Shown: positions 32,604-39,100 of the stretch, piece by piece | How positions within the stretch are numbered: the first letter of the stretch is position 1 | Layout: each line of letters begins with the position of its first letter | Virus record (IMG/VR): IMGVR_UViG_3300047548_000610 | Span: 1 to 48,467 of that record | Direction: 5' to 3' (one strand) | DNA length: 48,467 bases | DNA from: a virus | Notes under the pieces: generated by a model | Told to the model about the DNA's origin: nothing | The model's input: only the letters and a program-made list of their open reading frames with translations | Databases searched by the model: none | Translations under genes and position numbers: made by a program

Positions 32604-34388
32604 ATGGCATTTACACTAAAATCTCTAACGGCGAAGAACTTCATGAGTATCGGAAACGTATCACAAGCCGTTGATTTCGACAAAGAGCACTTAACGCTAG
32701 TTTTAGGTGTAAATTTGGACTTGGGTGGAGACGATACTGGTAGCAGAAATGGCACCGGGAAAACAACAATCGCGAACGCATTAAGCTATGCCCTGTACGG
32801 TCAGGCGTTGACTAACATTAAAAAAGAGAACCTGATCAATAAGATCAATGGTAAAAATATGTTAGTGACCGTGGAATTTGAAAAGAACGGTCTAAATTAC
32901 CGAATCGAACGTGGTCGAAAACCAAACATATTAAAGCTGTATGTAAACAATAAAGAAATCAAATCCACTCAGGATGAGGATGAAAGTCAGGGCGACAGTC
33001 GTGAAACACAAAAAGCAATTGAACAAATGCTCGAAATGAGTCATACAATGTTCAAGCACTTTGTCGCACTGAACACATACACTGAACCATTTTTGAGTCT
33101 CAGGACTTCAGAACAACGAGAAATTATCGAGCAACTGCTGGGTATAACTATTTTGAGTGAAAAGGCAGAAAGCCTTAAATCACTAATAAAAGATACCAAG
33201 GATCAACTACAGCAGGAAAATTTCAAGATTGAAAGCATTAAAACAGCTAACAGCAATGTCCAAAAAAGTATCAGCAGTTTAGAAATAAAAAGCTCAGCAT
33301 GGCAACAAAAGAAAGAATCCGACTTAGCAAAGCTCGCAAAATCTATATCCGAGCTTGAAAGCGTTGATATCGATAATGAGCTTGTTCAACATGCCGCATT
33401 AAAAGCATGGGAGCAAACGGACACTGCTTTTAGGAATTTATCTAAACAACGCGCAACCCTCGAAGCGGCGTTGGCTCAAGCAGAAAAAACAGTTGCCAAA
33501 TATACCAAAGAACTAGAAAAACTCTTAGACAAAACATGCCCGGCGTGTGATCAAAATCTACACGATCACAAGCATCAAGAGATGTCAGATGTTGCCGAAA
33601 AGAATCTCTCAGACGCGGTTATATACCAAGAAAAAGTTTCAAGAGACTTAAACACAGTAGTCAGCAGTCTAGCGCAACTGAACGTACAACAGCACAAGCC
33701 CCTGACATTTTACGATAGTGAGTCGGAGGCCCTCGGGCATAAGAATAATCTAAACAATCTGATTAGAAATTTAGAAACTAAATTCGCTGAATCAAATCCC
33801 TATGATGAACAGATCGTAGAACTAAAGAAAACTGCTATCCAAGAAATTTCGTGGGATCGCATTAACGAGCTATCTTCTCTAAAGGACCATCAGGAGTTTT
33901 TACATAAACTGTTAACTAACAAGGACAGTTTTGTTAGAAAAAAGATTATCGATCAGAATCTGAACTATCTAAACAACCGCCTAAGTTATTATATTAGCAA
34001 GTTGGGGCTGCCACATATGGTCGTGTTCCAAAACGATCTAAGTGTGGAAATTACTCAGTTAGGTCAAGATTTAGACTTTGATAACCTAAGCAGAGGTGAA
34101 CGCAATCGTTTAATTTTAAGTCTAAGTTTCGCTTTCCGTGATGTATGGGAAGGATTATATCAAAATATAAACTTGCTGTTCGTTGACGAGCTGATGGATG
34201 CTGGCATGGACTCGGCTGGTGTCGAAGCAGGTCTAGCTGTCCTAAAGAAAATGTCTCGTGATAGGAGCAAAAACATTTTCCTAATTTCCCACAAGGACGA
34301 GCTAGTAGGAAGGGTTAACAATGTGTTACGAGTGATCAAGGAAGCAGGGTTCACTAGTTATTCTCCGGATACTGATTATGTCGACTGA
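32604..34388 (+). CDS. 46: Recombination endonuclease subunit gp46 (SbcC/Rad50-like ATPase)
   Basis: SMC-type ATPase partner of gp47. At 594 aa it is slightly longer than T4 gp46 (560). Features in order: Walker A GSRNGTGKTT (about residues 46-55); two coiled-coil arms rich in K/E/Q; a zinc hook CPAC (about 312) at the apex; the ABC signature LSRGERNR (about 495); Walker B LLFVDELMDAG (about 524); and an H-loop ISHKDEL (about 562). All catalytic elements look intact. It overlaps the next small gene by 11 nt. It uses DNA ends and ATP and tethers ends with gp47. Confidence 0.95.
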   Translation: MAFTLKSLTAKNFMSIGNVSQAVDFDKEHLTLVLGVNLDLGGDDTGSRNGTGKTTIANALSYALYGQALTNIKKENLINKINGKNMLVTVEFEKNGLNYRIERGRKPNILKLYVNNKEIKSTQDEDESQGDSRETQKAIEQMLEMSHTMFKHFVALNTYTEPFLSLRTSEQREIIEQLLGITILSEKAESLKSLIKDTKDQLQQENFKIESIKTANSNVQKSISSLEIKSSAWQQKKESDLAKLAKSISELESVDIDNELVQHAALKAWEQTDTAFRNLSKQRATLEAALAQAEKTVAKYTKELEKLLDKTCPACDQNLHDHKHQEMSDVAEKNLSDAVIYQEKVSRDLNTVVSSLAQLNVQQHKPLTFYDSESEALGHKNNLNNLIRNLETKFAESNPYDEQIVELKKTAIQEISWDRINELSSLKDHQEFLHKLLTNKDSFVRKKIIDQNLNYLNNRLSYYISKLGLPHMVVFQNDLSVEITQLGQDLDFDNLSRGERNRLILSLSFAFRDVWEGLYQNINLLFVDELMDAGMDSAGVEAGLAVLKKMSRDRSKNIFLISHKDELVGRVNNVLRVIKEAGFTSYSPDTDYVD

Positions 34389-34686
34389 AAAACTAGAAGC
34401 ATATAAGCGGGCATACTCCCAGTATGCTGCTGAACTAATACACTTACACAATTACCATTTAAGATTTTTAGTAAGTCAAGGTGAAGGGTCCAAACGACTA
34501 GTGAGGACTACTATCTCAAAAATGGTGAGATTAGAACGAGAGCTTGCTAGGTTGTGCCACGAGGCTTATCTCGAATATAGAGAAAATCACAAAGCGCATA
34601 GGGCAAGACAAAAAGAGATTAGAGCAAAGGCAAAACCCAGAGTGATGCCAAGGCATTACGGTAAAAAGGCCAAGAAAGACCCGTAA
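34378..34686 (+). CDS. Small basic conserved protein downstream of gp46
   Basis: A 102-aa, strongly basic protein. The N-terminal 75 residues look helical (AYKRAYSQYAAELIHLHNYH, MVRLERELARLCHEAYLEYR). The C-terminus is a run of Lys/Arg (KAHRARQKEIRAKAKPRVMP, then YGKKAKKDP), suggesting nucleic acid binding. Its ATG lies inside the last codons of gp46 (overlap 34378-34388), so it is co-translated. Similar small proteins follow gp46 in cyanophage-like phages as far as I recall, but no function is known to me. A modulator of the gp46/47 complex is possible but unsupported. Confidence 0.65.
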   Translation: MSTEKLEAYKRAYSQYAAELIHLHNYHLRFLVSQGEGSKRLVRTTISKMVRLERELARLCHEAYLEYRENHKAHRARQKEIRAKAKPRVMPRHYGKKAKKDP

Positions 34687-34728
34687 TGTTCCTAATGTGG
34701 GTGCCAGAAAAAAATCACCAATAAACTG

Positions 34729-34771
34729 CCCACATAAATAGATAACAAATTAAAGTTATTGTTTATGTGGG
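34729..34771 (+). promoter_or_regulatory. Start-codon-sequestering hairpin of the GIY-YIG endonuclease gene
   Basis: CCCACATAAA (34729-34738) is perfectly complementary to TTTATGTGGG (34762-34771). Inside, ATAAC (34742-34746) pairs with GTTAT (34755-34759), leaving an 8-nt loop. The 3' arm contains the ATG at 34765. Read-through transcripts from upstream genes would bury the start codon. A late motif sits in the 5' arm, so a late transcript would lack that arm. Confidence 0.75.
34733..34740 (+). promoter_or_regulatory. Late promoter CATAAATA inside the hairpin arm
   Basis: It matches seven of eight bases of TATAAATA. A start about 6 nt downstream (near 34746) removes the whole 10-nt 5' arm of the sequestering hairpin and leaves a 19-nt leader before the ATG at 34765. 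Confidence 0.6.
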
Positions 34772-35175
34772 TTTACCAGGGAAATGTCGTTGACGAGTTG
34801 CCAGAAGACTGTGTTGGGTTTGTTTACCTGATTGTTAACACACTCAACGGGAAAAAATACATAGGCAAAAAACTTTCCAAATTCTCAAAAACTTCATATA
34901 AAGTAGTAACACTCAAGAACGGGACGAAAAAACGAAAAAAAATTCGTTCCAAGATAGACTCTGATTGGAAAACATATTGGTCGAGCTCGGAAGATCTAAA
35001 AAAAGATGTAGAAACACTCGGAGAATCAAATTTCACACGTGAAATTCTAAAATATTGCTCATCAAAAAATGAACTGTCTTATTACGAAGCAAAATTCCAG
35101 TTCGACGAAGATGTGCTATTACATGAAGACAAATGGTACAACAAATGGATTTCTGTAAAAGTTAGGTGTATGTAG
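34765..35175 (+). CDS. GIY-YIG homing endonuclease (free-standing)
   Basis: A 136-aa protein of the GIY-YIG nuclease type found in T4-like phages. The GIY element is GFVYLIVNTLNGKKYIGKKL near residues 18-37, followed by an R/K-rich loop and a characteristic DWKTYWSSSEDLKKDV and CSSKNELSYYEAKFQFDEDV segment. It has only this catalytic-like domain and no clear DNA-binding extension. I start it at the ATG at 34765 (MWVYQGN). A TTG six bases upstream is in frame but lies in the hairpin loop side. Context (between gp46 and non-coding DNA) and regulation by a hairpin plus internal late promoter match selfish homing genes of T4. Cleavage site unknown. Confidence 0.8.
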   Translation: MWVYQGNVVDELPEDCVGFVYLIVNTLNGKKYIGKKLSKFSKTSYKVVTLKNGTKKRKKIRSKIDSDWKTYWSSSEDLKKDVETLGESNFTREILKYCSSKNELSYYEAKFQFDEDVLLHEDKWYNKWISVKVRCM

Positions 35176-35185
35176 CAAAAAACTC

Positions 35186-35215
35186 TTGACAAGCGATTGT
35201 CAAATACTGTAATAT
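35186..35215 (+). promoter_or_regulatory. Sigma70-type promoter with overlapping palindrome
   Basis: TTGACA (35186-35191), an 18-bp spacer and TAATAT (35210-35215). The -35 box is part of a perfect inverted repeat TTGACAA-GCGA-TTGTCAA (35186-35203), an operator-like arrangement. A second weaker pair, TTGACA (35224-35229) and TAATTC (35247-35252) with 17-bp spacing, follows. No protein gene starts nearby, so the transcript is probably non-coding. Confidence 0.65.
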
Positions 35216-35221
35216 ATCATA

Positions 35222-35691
35222 AATTGACACCAAGTCTAGCATTTTTTAATTCTCTTTTTAGGCACTTTTTTAATTTCGTCGTCGTGACATAAGGTTGGCA
35301 GGCCGGGCTAGAATACTGCTAACGAACCCGTTCTGATGTGAGACGGTAGTTAATTCTCTACTTCACGATAGAGGCTTTTGAGCACTATCCCTTTGCGCAA
35401 AAAGGGACGCCTTAAATCGACTTCCTGACGGTAAATCCACACATAGGACGCTTGGTTTGCTCAATCGGAATGGTTCTAAAACGAGTTGTAAAACACGATG
35501 AGTACAATATAGATCGTGACAATCCTGCAATGATTTACAAAAGCACCTGAAAGTAAATCTTAAAAATCGCTGTTGGTTGGGTATGGAGCAGAGCCCATAA
35601 CAGGAGTTTACAATCAAATATTTGCTGGCATCATAAAAATTGGTCGGCAAGAAATCCAATTGCTGATCCCTTGCGACGGGTCAATTTTTTT
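35222..35691 (+). ncRNA. Candidate structured non-coding RNA (about 470 nt)
   Basis: This stretch has no convincing plus-strand reading frame but is bounded by a sigma70-type promoter and a terminator-like hairpin. It holds many local hairpins. CGGG (35304-35307) pairs with CCCG (35327-35330). TCCCTTT (35388-35394) pairs with AAAGGGA (35401-35407). TTGT+CACGAT (35486-35499) pairs with ATCGTGACAA (35513-35522). GATTTAC (35532-35538) pairs with GTAAATC (35553-35559). TATGG pairs with CCATA near 35583-35599. The number and regular spacing of perfect stems suggests a folded RNA. I do not recognise the class. A minus-strand 98-aa frame here looks like chance. Confidence 0.5.
35658..35691 (+). terminator. 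Terminator-like hairpin ending the candidate RNA
   Basis: AAT (and TGA) upstream of T-CCC (35658-35670) pairs with GGG-TCA-ATT (35678-35686) around the loop TTGCGAC, with small bulges. It runs directly into a T tract (35685-35691). The stem is imperfect, so confidence is moderate. Confidence 0.5.
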
Positions 35692-35692
35692 G

Positions 35693-35712
35693 GCACCCCC
35701 TTGCAAGGGTGC
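35693..35712 (+). repeat. GC-rich inverted repeat
   Basis: GCACCC (35693-35698) pairs with GGGTGC (35707-35712). The centre is the perfect 12-bp palindrome CCCTTGCAAGGG (35698-35709). There is no T run after it, so it is not a terminator. It could be a protein-binding site or a separate RNA stem. Confidence 0.45.
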
Positions 35713-35799
35713 TCCATGGCTCTAGGTCAAGGGGATAACAAAAAATAAAAAATAAAACAGCAACAGTTAAAACAGTTCAACAAAAGAAAAAATAACTGA

Positions 35800-35870
35800 G
35801 TTTGCGTAAGCAAACGAAAGTTAGGTTAACGCAGTTAACCTCTTACAGTTAAGTAAGACTGCTTGTTTTT
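35800..35870 (+). terminator. Three tandem hairpins with alternative terminator fold
   Basis: Hairpin 1: GTTTGC-GTAA-GCAAAC (35800-35815). Hairpin 2: AGGTTAAC-GCA-GTTAACCT (35823-35841). Hairpin 3: CTTAC (35842-35846) with GTAAG (35853-35857). In an alternative fold GCAGT (35831-35835) pairs with ACTGC (35858-35862) and extends hairpin 3 to ten base pairs with a 6-nt bulge, followed directly by TTGTTTTTT. Hairpin 2 and this terminator exclude each other, as in attenuators and riboswitch platforms. Confidence 0.5.
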
Positions 35871-35875
35871 TCAAT

Positions 35876-35883
35876 GATAAATA
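35876..35883 (+). promoter_or_regulatory. Late promoter GATAAATA before the DUF3820-like gene
   Basis: Seven of eight bases match the T4 late consensus. A start near 35889 lies downstream of the ATG at 35874 and upstream of the ATG at 35904, so it favours the second ATG as the true start. Confidence 0.6.
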
Positions 35884-35903
35884 TCTCTAACAAAGAATTT
35901 ATC

Positions 35904-36089
35904 ATGAAAGAATACTACAAGGAATACGCATACACAAAGATGCCTTGGGGGAAGCACAAAGGAAAATTTTTAAAAGATATTCCTGAAGATTACCTCAAGT
36001 GGGCTGTTGCTAACTGGAGTGACCGAGGAGTTGCTGAGATGTTCAAAATCGAATTACTAAGGCGTGTGCCCGCTCTTAGACGCGGCTAA
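35904..36089 (+). CDS. DUF3820-like small protein
   Basis: A 61-aa protein carrying the core motif MPWGKHKGKFLKDIPEDYLK followed by WAVANW. This is typical of the DUF3820 family (small proteins in phages and bacteria, some next to exonuclease domains). Biochemical role is not known to me; a nucleic acid-related role is a guess based on those fusions. I choose the ATG at 35904 rather than 35874, because a GATAAATA late motif overlaps the earlier start and the domain begins just after 35904. Shine-Dalgarno is weak (AAAGAA). Confidence 0.75.
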   Translation: MKEYYKEYAYTKMPWGKHKGKFLKDIPEDYLKWAVANWSDRGVAEMFKIELLRRVPALRRG

Positions 36090-36090
36090 C

Positions 36091-36098
36091 ACTAAATA
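36091..36098 (+). promoter_or_regulatory. Weak late promoter-like ACTAAATA
   Basis: It matches the last six bases of TATAAATA, with two mismatches at the start. A start near 36104 would leave the AAGGA ribosome site intact before the ATG at 36119. Confidence 0.35.
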
Positions 36099-36118
36099 CG
36101 CAAAACAAGGAATTGACT

Positions 36119-37966
36119 ATGGACATCAAGTATTTTATCAGTGAAGCTGCTCCTCAACCTAGGGCACGACCGAAGTTTAAAACAGCAGTAACTCCTGGTG
36201 CTGCGCCGACTCCATCTAGCCCTGCCCCGGCTGCCCCAACGGCAAGACCAAAAAATATTTTTACTGATTCTGCATTATTCCAAGCAGCGTGGGACCAGTA
36301 TGTTCAGTCCAAGACTAGCGGCGATATTCCTTATAGACTCATTTCAGATGTTCGCATGTTAGAAGTTCTCAAAGATATGTGGATGAGGACTGGCGGGACT
36401 GAACTTAAGGAACATATAGCTAACTACGATCAACAACAACTACTGGTTGAAGCTATTAATAGAAGTCATCCTATCTATGAAGGCTGCTACTCTGCGGCAA
36501 AGATGCTGAATGAGGCAACACTTTCGCAGGATCAGATTCAACAAGTATTTCAAGCTGCCGGTGATGCTTCAGAACACGGAATCCCAACAGGATCTGGAGG
36601 TGCCCCAACGAGAGCTGGAAGTACCCCAACAGGTACTGGTACTGCGCCGACAGGCTCTGGTGCTGCTTCCAATAGAACACTTCTTGGTAAAATTACCGAT
36701 AGAGTTTCTGGAGCCTGGAACAAACTCAAAACTTCAATTAGCCAGTCAGGACCAGTACGCGGATTTGATACACTAGTTGATCAACTTCAAGGACAGATCA
36801 TCAAAGCAACTGGCGGTAAAGACGCTGCGGTAGCTCAACAGTTGTTAAAATACCGCCAGTTCGCAAAAAAGCATCCAATTATGCAAGGCGCAATTTACGC
36901 AATTTTTGTTGCGTTAGCTGCCACAGCTGCTGGAGCAACAGGTCCAGCAGCTATTGGTGGAATTGCAGGCGGGCTGAAGCTTGCCGACAGACTTCTTCAA
37001 GGTGACAAAGCATCAAGCGCAATTTGGAGAGCATTTAAGACCGGCGGTGTTGCTGCAGCAGGTACCGCAGCAGTCCAAGGCCTTGCTGGAAGCAACGCTG
37101 CTCAGGGGTCAACAGGCCAGTCTGCTGATCCTTCGGCCGCTTCTGGAGAGCCTGCAACAACAGCATCAGCAGCAGCCTCCACAACTGGCGGATCTGAACA
37201 AATGATTGCCACAGTTCGTCCTGGAAACACTCTGAGTCAAATTGCCCAATCACACGGTGTTAGCGTGAAAGATTTGTTGGCGGCAAATCCTTCAATAACA
37301 AACCCAGATGTGCTGCGTCCCGGAATGGAGCTAGTGATCCCGGATGCTTCTGGGACAACCTACGCATCCGGAGTAGGAACGGCTGCTGATACTGCTTCAA
37401 AAGTAGCATCTGGACAGTATACACCTAGCGCAATTTCCGCAGCGCAAGCTGCCAGAGCCGGCATTAGAGAAAATCGAAAGGTCACTGACGCAGAAATTGC
37501 CAGTATCTTTACTAGCGTGGTTGATGAGGGATTTTTAAGCGGTCTAAAAGCAGCAGCTAAAGCAGGCTGGCGAGCAGCAACAAATAAAGTCACTTATGAA
37601 AAGCTAGACATGAACTGGAGACGAAATTTTGGTGATAATCCAGTTGACGGCCCTGTCGAAGAGCAAGTTGTGAGAGATTTCCTTAAGAAACAAGGTGTTG
37701 CGGATGATGTGATTGAATACGCAATTCGCAAAGTTCTTGGTGCTGGCCCAGCACCAACAACCGACACACCCTCAACTGACGCAGCACCGCAGCCAACAAC
37801 AATTAAAGACTCAGCGACTCTAAGAAGCGACTTTGAATCATTCATGGATTCGGGCGGGTCAATTTCTCCGCAAGTGCGAGGTGTTCTACAAGATATCCTC
37901 AAAACAGCACTGGGAACAGTTCGAGAAAGTTTAGAACTGCTAACACTAAAATATAAACTAATTTAA
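36119..37966 (+). CDS. LysM-domain structural or ejected protein with hydrophobic segment
   Basis: A 615-aa protein, not a T4 homolog that I recognise. In order: a Pro/Ala-rich N-terminus; a helical region (about 55-150); a Thr/Pro/Gly/Ser-rich linker (about 154-185); a hydrophobic Ala/Gly segment (about 257-290: AIYAIFVALAATAAGATGPA, then AIGGIAGG) that could cross a membrane; a second low-complexity linker; a LysM peptidoglycan-binding domain (about 363-408: VRPGNTLSQIAQSHGVSVKD..NP..LRPGMELVIP); and a helical C-terminus. The combination suggests a virion protein acting at the envelope. I start at the ATG at 36119 with AAGGA 7 nt upstream; an in-frame TTG at 36113 is less likely. A strong bidirectional terminator follows. 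Confidence 0.7.
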   Translation: MDIKYFISEAAPQPRARPKFKTAVTPGAAPTPSSPAPAAPTARPKNIFTDSALFQAAWDQYVQSKTSGDIPYRLISDVRMLEVLKDMWMRTGGTELKEHIANYDQQQLLVEAINRSHPIYEGCYSAAKMLNEATLSQDQIQQVFQAAGDASEHGIPTGSGGAPTRAGSTPTGTGTAPTGSGAASNRTLLGKITDRVSGAWNKLKTSISQSGPVRGFDTLVDQLQGQIIKATGGKDAAVAQQLLKYRQFAKKHPIMQGAIYAIFVALAATAAGATGPAAIGGIAGGLKLADRLLQGDKASSAIWRAFKTGGVAAAGTAAVQGLAGSNAAQGSTGQSADPSAASGEPATTASAAASTTGGSEQMIATVRPGNTLSQIAQSHGVSVKDLLAANPSITNPDVLRPGMELVIPDASGTTYASGVGTAADTASKVASGQYTPSAISAAQAARAGIRENRKVTDAEIASIFTSVVDEGFLSGLKAAAKAGWRAATNKVTYEKLDMNWRRNFGDNPVDGPVEEQVVRDFLKKQGVADDVIEYAIRKVLGAGPAPTTDTPSTDAAPQPTTIKDSATLRSDFESFMDSGGSISPQVRGVLQDILKTALGTVRESLELLTLKYKLI

Positions 37967-37969
37967 AAA

Positions 37970-37997
37970 ATAAACCGCCAACTGGCGGTTTATTTTT
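37970..37997. terminator. Bidirectional terminator between convergent genes
   Basis: TAAACCGCC and GGCGGTTTA form a 9-bp stem with a 4-nt loop (AACT). On the plus side ATTTTT follows; on the minus side the flanking A-run gives a T tract. It ends both the LysM gene and the minus-strand chaperone genes. The 3' flank TTATTTTTAGAAGAA is shared with the terminator at the left edge (60-74). Confidence 0.85.
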
Positions 37998-38226
37998 AGA
38001 AGAACGGCATCCCAGTTTCTTTAGATACTTGAATGTTTTCTTCTATGATTTTTCCAACTATTTGTCGTTCATCAGAGGATAACAAATGCGCTTCGCTGTA
38101 GCTTATCCCGCCTCGCATAAACCAGCAAATTTTTAAAAGTTCTTCTTTAATGGCCTTTATATCTCGATCAAATGAAGTGAGAAGTTTTTCAATACCTTCA
38201 TTGTCTAGATACAAAAGCCTTAACCG
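37996..38226 (-). CDS. Frameshift extension of the gp26-like tail chaperone (no start codon of its own)
   Basis: A short frame with the conserved-looking end KICWFMRGGISYSEAHLLSS followed by DERQIVGKIIEENI. It has no ATG before residue 34 of the short form; the only nearby start is a TTG at 38214 with AGG just 2 nt upstream. It lies in the -1 frame relative to the gp26-like gene and stays open back through the slippery heptamer T TTT TTC at 38232-38226. Slippage there would give a 363-aa fusion (287 gp26 codons plus 76). This is the same layout as the gpG/gpGT tail assembly chaperones of lambda. I therefore annotate it as the T-like extension rather than an independent gene. Confidence 0.75.
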   Translation of the reverse strand, partial: RLRLLYLDNEGIEKLLTSFDRDIKAIKEELLKICWFMRGGISYSEAHLLSSDERQIVGKIIEENIQVSKETGMPFF

Positions 38227-39086
38227 AAAAAAGTTGACGGATCAAATGTTAGAGGAACTTCAATAGTCTCGCCAGTGACTCCTGATTCCCGCATTTCATC
38301 AGTAACTGAAACGACTAGGGGCTTGATAGCATTAGCAGTCTGTAACTTCTTTAGATGCTCGTCAATAGTTGTAAAGATTGACTTTTCGCAGTTCGAAACA
38401 AATTCAAAAATGTGATCGGGATTAGACGTGCTGCCATTGACAGTGTCTATCCTGCTGATACTGTTTGAAACAACACCTAGTGTTGCTTTGGAAAGTTTGG
38501 CAAATCCTTCTTTAAAGACTCGAACTTTAGTATCCTCATCGACCTTATCATCGTTAACGACCATCATTAGTTTTTGAGTCTCGAAGGTTTGATTTGCAGC
38601 CTCAGACATTAGTTTATAATTGATAGGTTTAACAAATACAGTAATGTCGCTGTTAAGTGGAATTACGTCATCCCATGTGATCTGATTAGACAACTGATCC
38701 ATAACTAATCTGAGATCAATTTGATATTCTAAATCTAAATCCTTACCGGCGGTGACTGGCACAGTCATCAGTTCACCATATGTGGCAATTCTAATAGCAA
38801 TTAGCAGGTAATCCAAGTCAATACTTGGTGTATGCCACGCATTTTTAATATTTGGAATACAACTCTGTATCACATCTACAACTGCCTGCCCGTTCATAAG
38901 AGCGTCCGGAACCTTTAGACTGAGTTCGTCTTTGGCAGTCATAGAATACACGGGATACTCGCCGGTCTCTGTCAGTTCTAGACTAGACTCGGGCCAAAAA
39001 CGACCATTGCTAGGCAGTCTGATATGAATTTTAGGCTGACGCATGAACATTGCCAAGGGATTAGCAGTTTTTCCAGTGAATTCCAT
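38220..39086 (-). CDS. 26: Baseplate hub/tail chaperone gp26-like protein
   Basis: A 288-aa protein of the T4 gp26 family (longer than the 208-aa T4 protein). The N-terminus MRQPKIHIRLPSNGRFWPES, then VYSMTAKDELSLKVPDALMN, GQAVVDVIQSCIPNIKNAWH and DLDYLLIAIRIATYGELM are the typical conserved blocks. In T4, gp26 is listed with the baseplate hub. By analogy with other tailed phages, proteins like this are thought to help load the tape measure protein. Its last codons ACT TTT TTC GGT TAA contain a slippery heptamer leading into the next frame. It is transcribed away from the tape measure gene from a GATAAATA motif at 39143-39136. Confidence 0.8.
   Translation of the reverse strand: MEFTGKTANPLAMFMRQPKIHIRLPSNGRFWPESSLELTETGEYPVYSMTAKDELSLKVPDALMNGQAVVDVIQSCIPNIKNAWHTPSIDLDYLLIAIRIATYGELMTVPVTAGKDLDLEYQIDLRLVMDQLSNQITWDDVIPLNSDITVFVKPINYKLMSEAANQTFETQKLMMVVNDDKVDEDTKVRVFKEGFAKLSKATLGVVSNSISRIDTVNGSTSNPDHIFEFVSNCEKSIFTTIDEHLKKLQTANAIKPLVVSVTDEMRESGVTGETIEVPLTFDPSTFFG
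38226..38232 (-). other. Programmed -1 frameshift site (T TTT TTC)
   Basis: In the gp26 frame the codons are ACT TTT TTC GGT TAA. A -1 slip on T TTT TTC re-pairs both tRNAs (TTT to TTT, TTC to TTT) and continues CGG TTA AGG CTT TTG with no stop for 76 codons. A possible downstream stem AATGAAG (38202-38196) with CTTCATT (38177-38171) lies about 24 nt further on, farther than usual for a stimulator. Confidence 0.75.
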
Positions 39087-39100
39087 AGGGGTTTATCTCC

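Noticed and set aside
34720-34733. 14-nt match AATAAACTGCCCAC also found on the minus strand at 23262-23275
   Set aside because: Exact 14-nt matches are expected several times by chance in a 48-kb window counting both strands.
34759-34764. TTG start for the GIY-YIG endonuclease
   Set aside because: An ATG lies six bases downstream in the same frame, and the nuclease domain begins after it.
35363-35659. 98-aa minus-strand frame in the non-coding stretch
   Set aside because: Composition (many Cys, Arg, Ser, Leu), no ribosome site and no recognisable domain. The same bases form hairpins better explained by an RNA on the plus strand.
34729-35700. Group I intron containing the GIY-YIG gene
   Set aside because: Both flanks are intergenic, with no interrupted gene to splice, and I could not find the conserved core pairings. 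A free-standing endonuclease is simpler.
35874-35903. ATG at 35874 as start of the DUF3820-like gene
   Set aside because: A late promoter motif overlaps it, so the transcript would begin downstream; the ATG at 35904 fits the domain better.
36113-36118. TTG start for the LysM protein
   Set aside because: The ATG at 36119 has AAGGA at a good 7-nt spacing; TTG does not.
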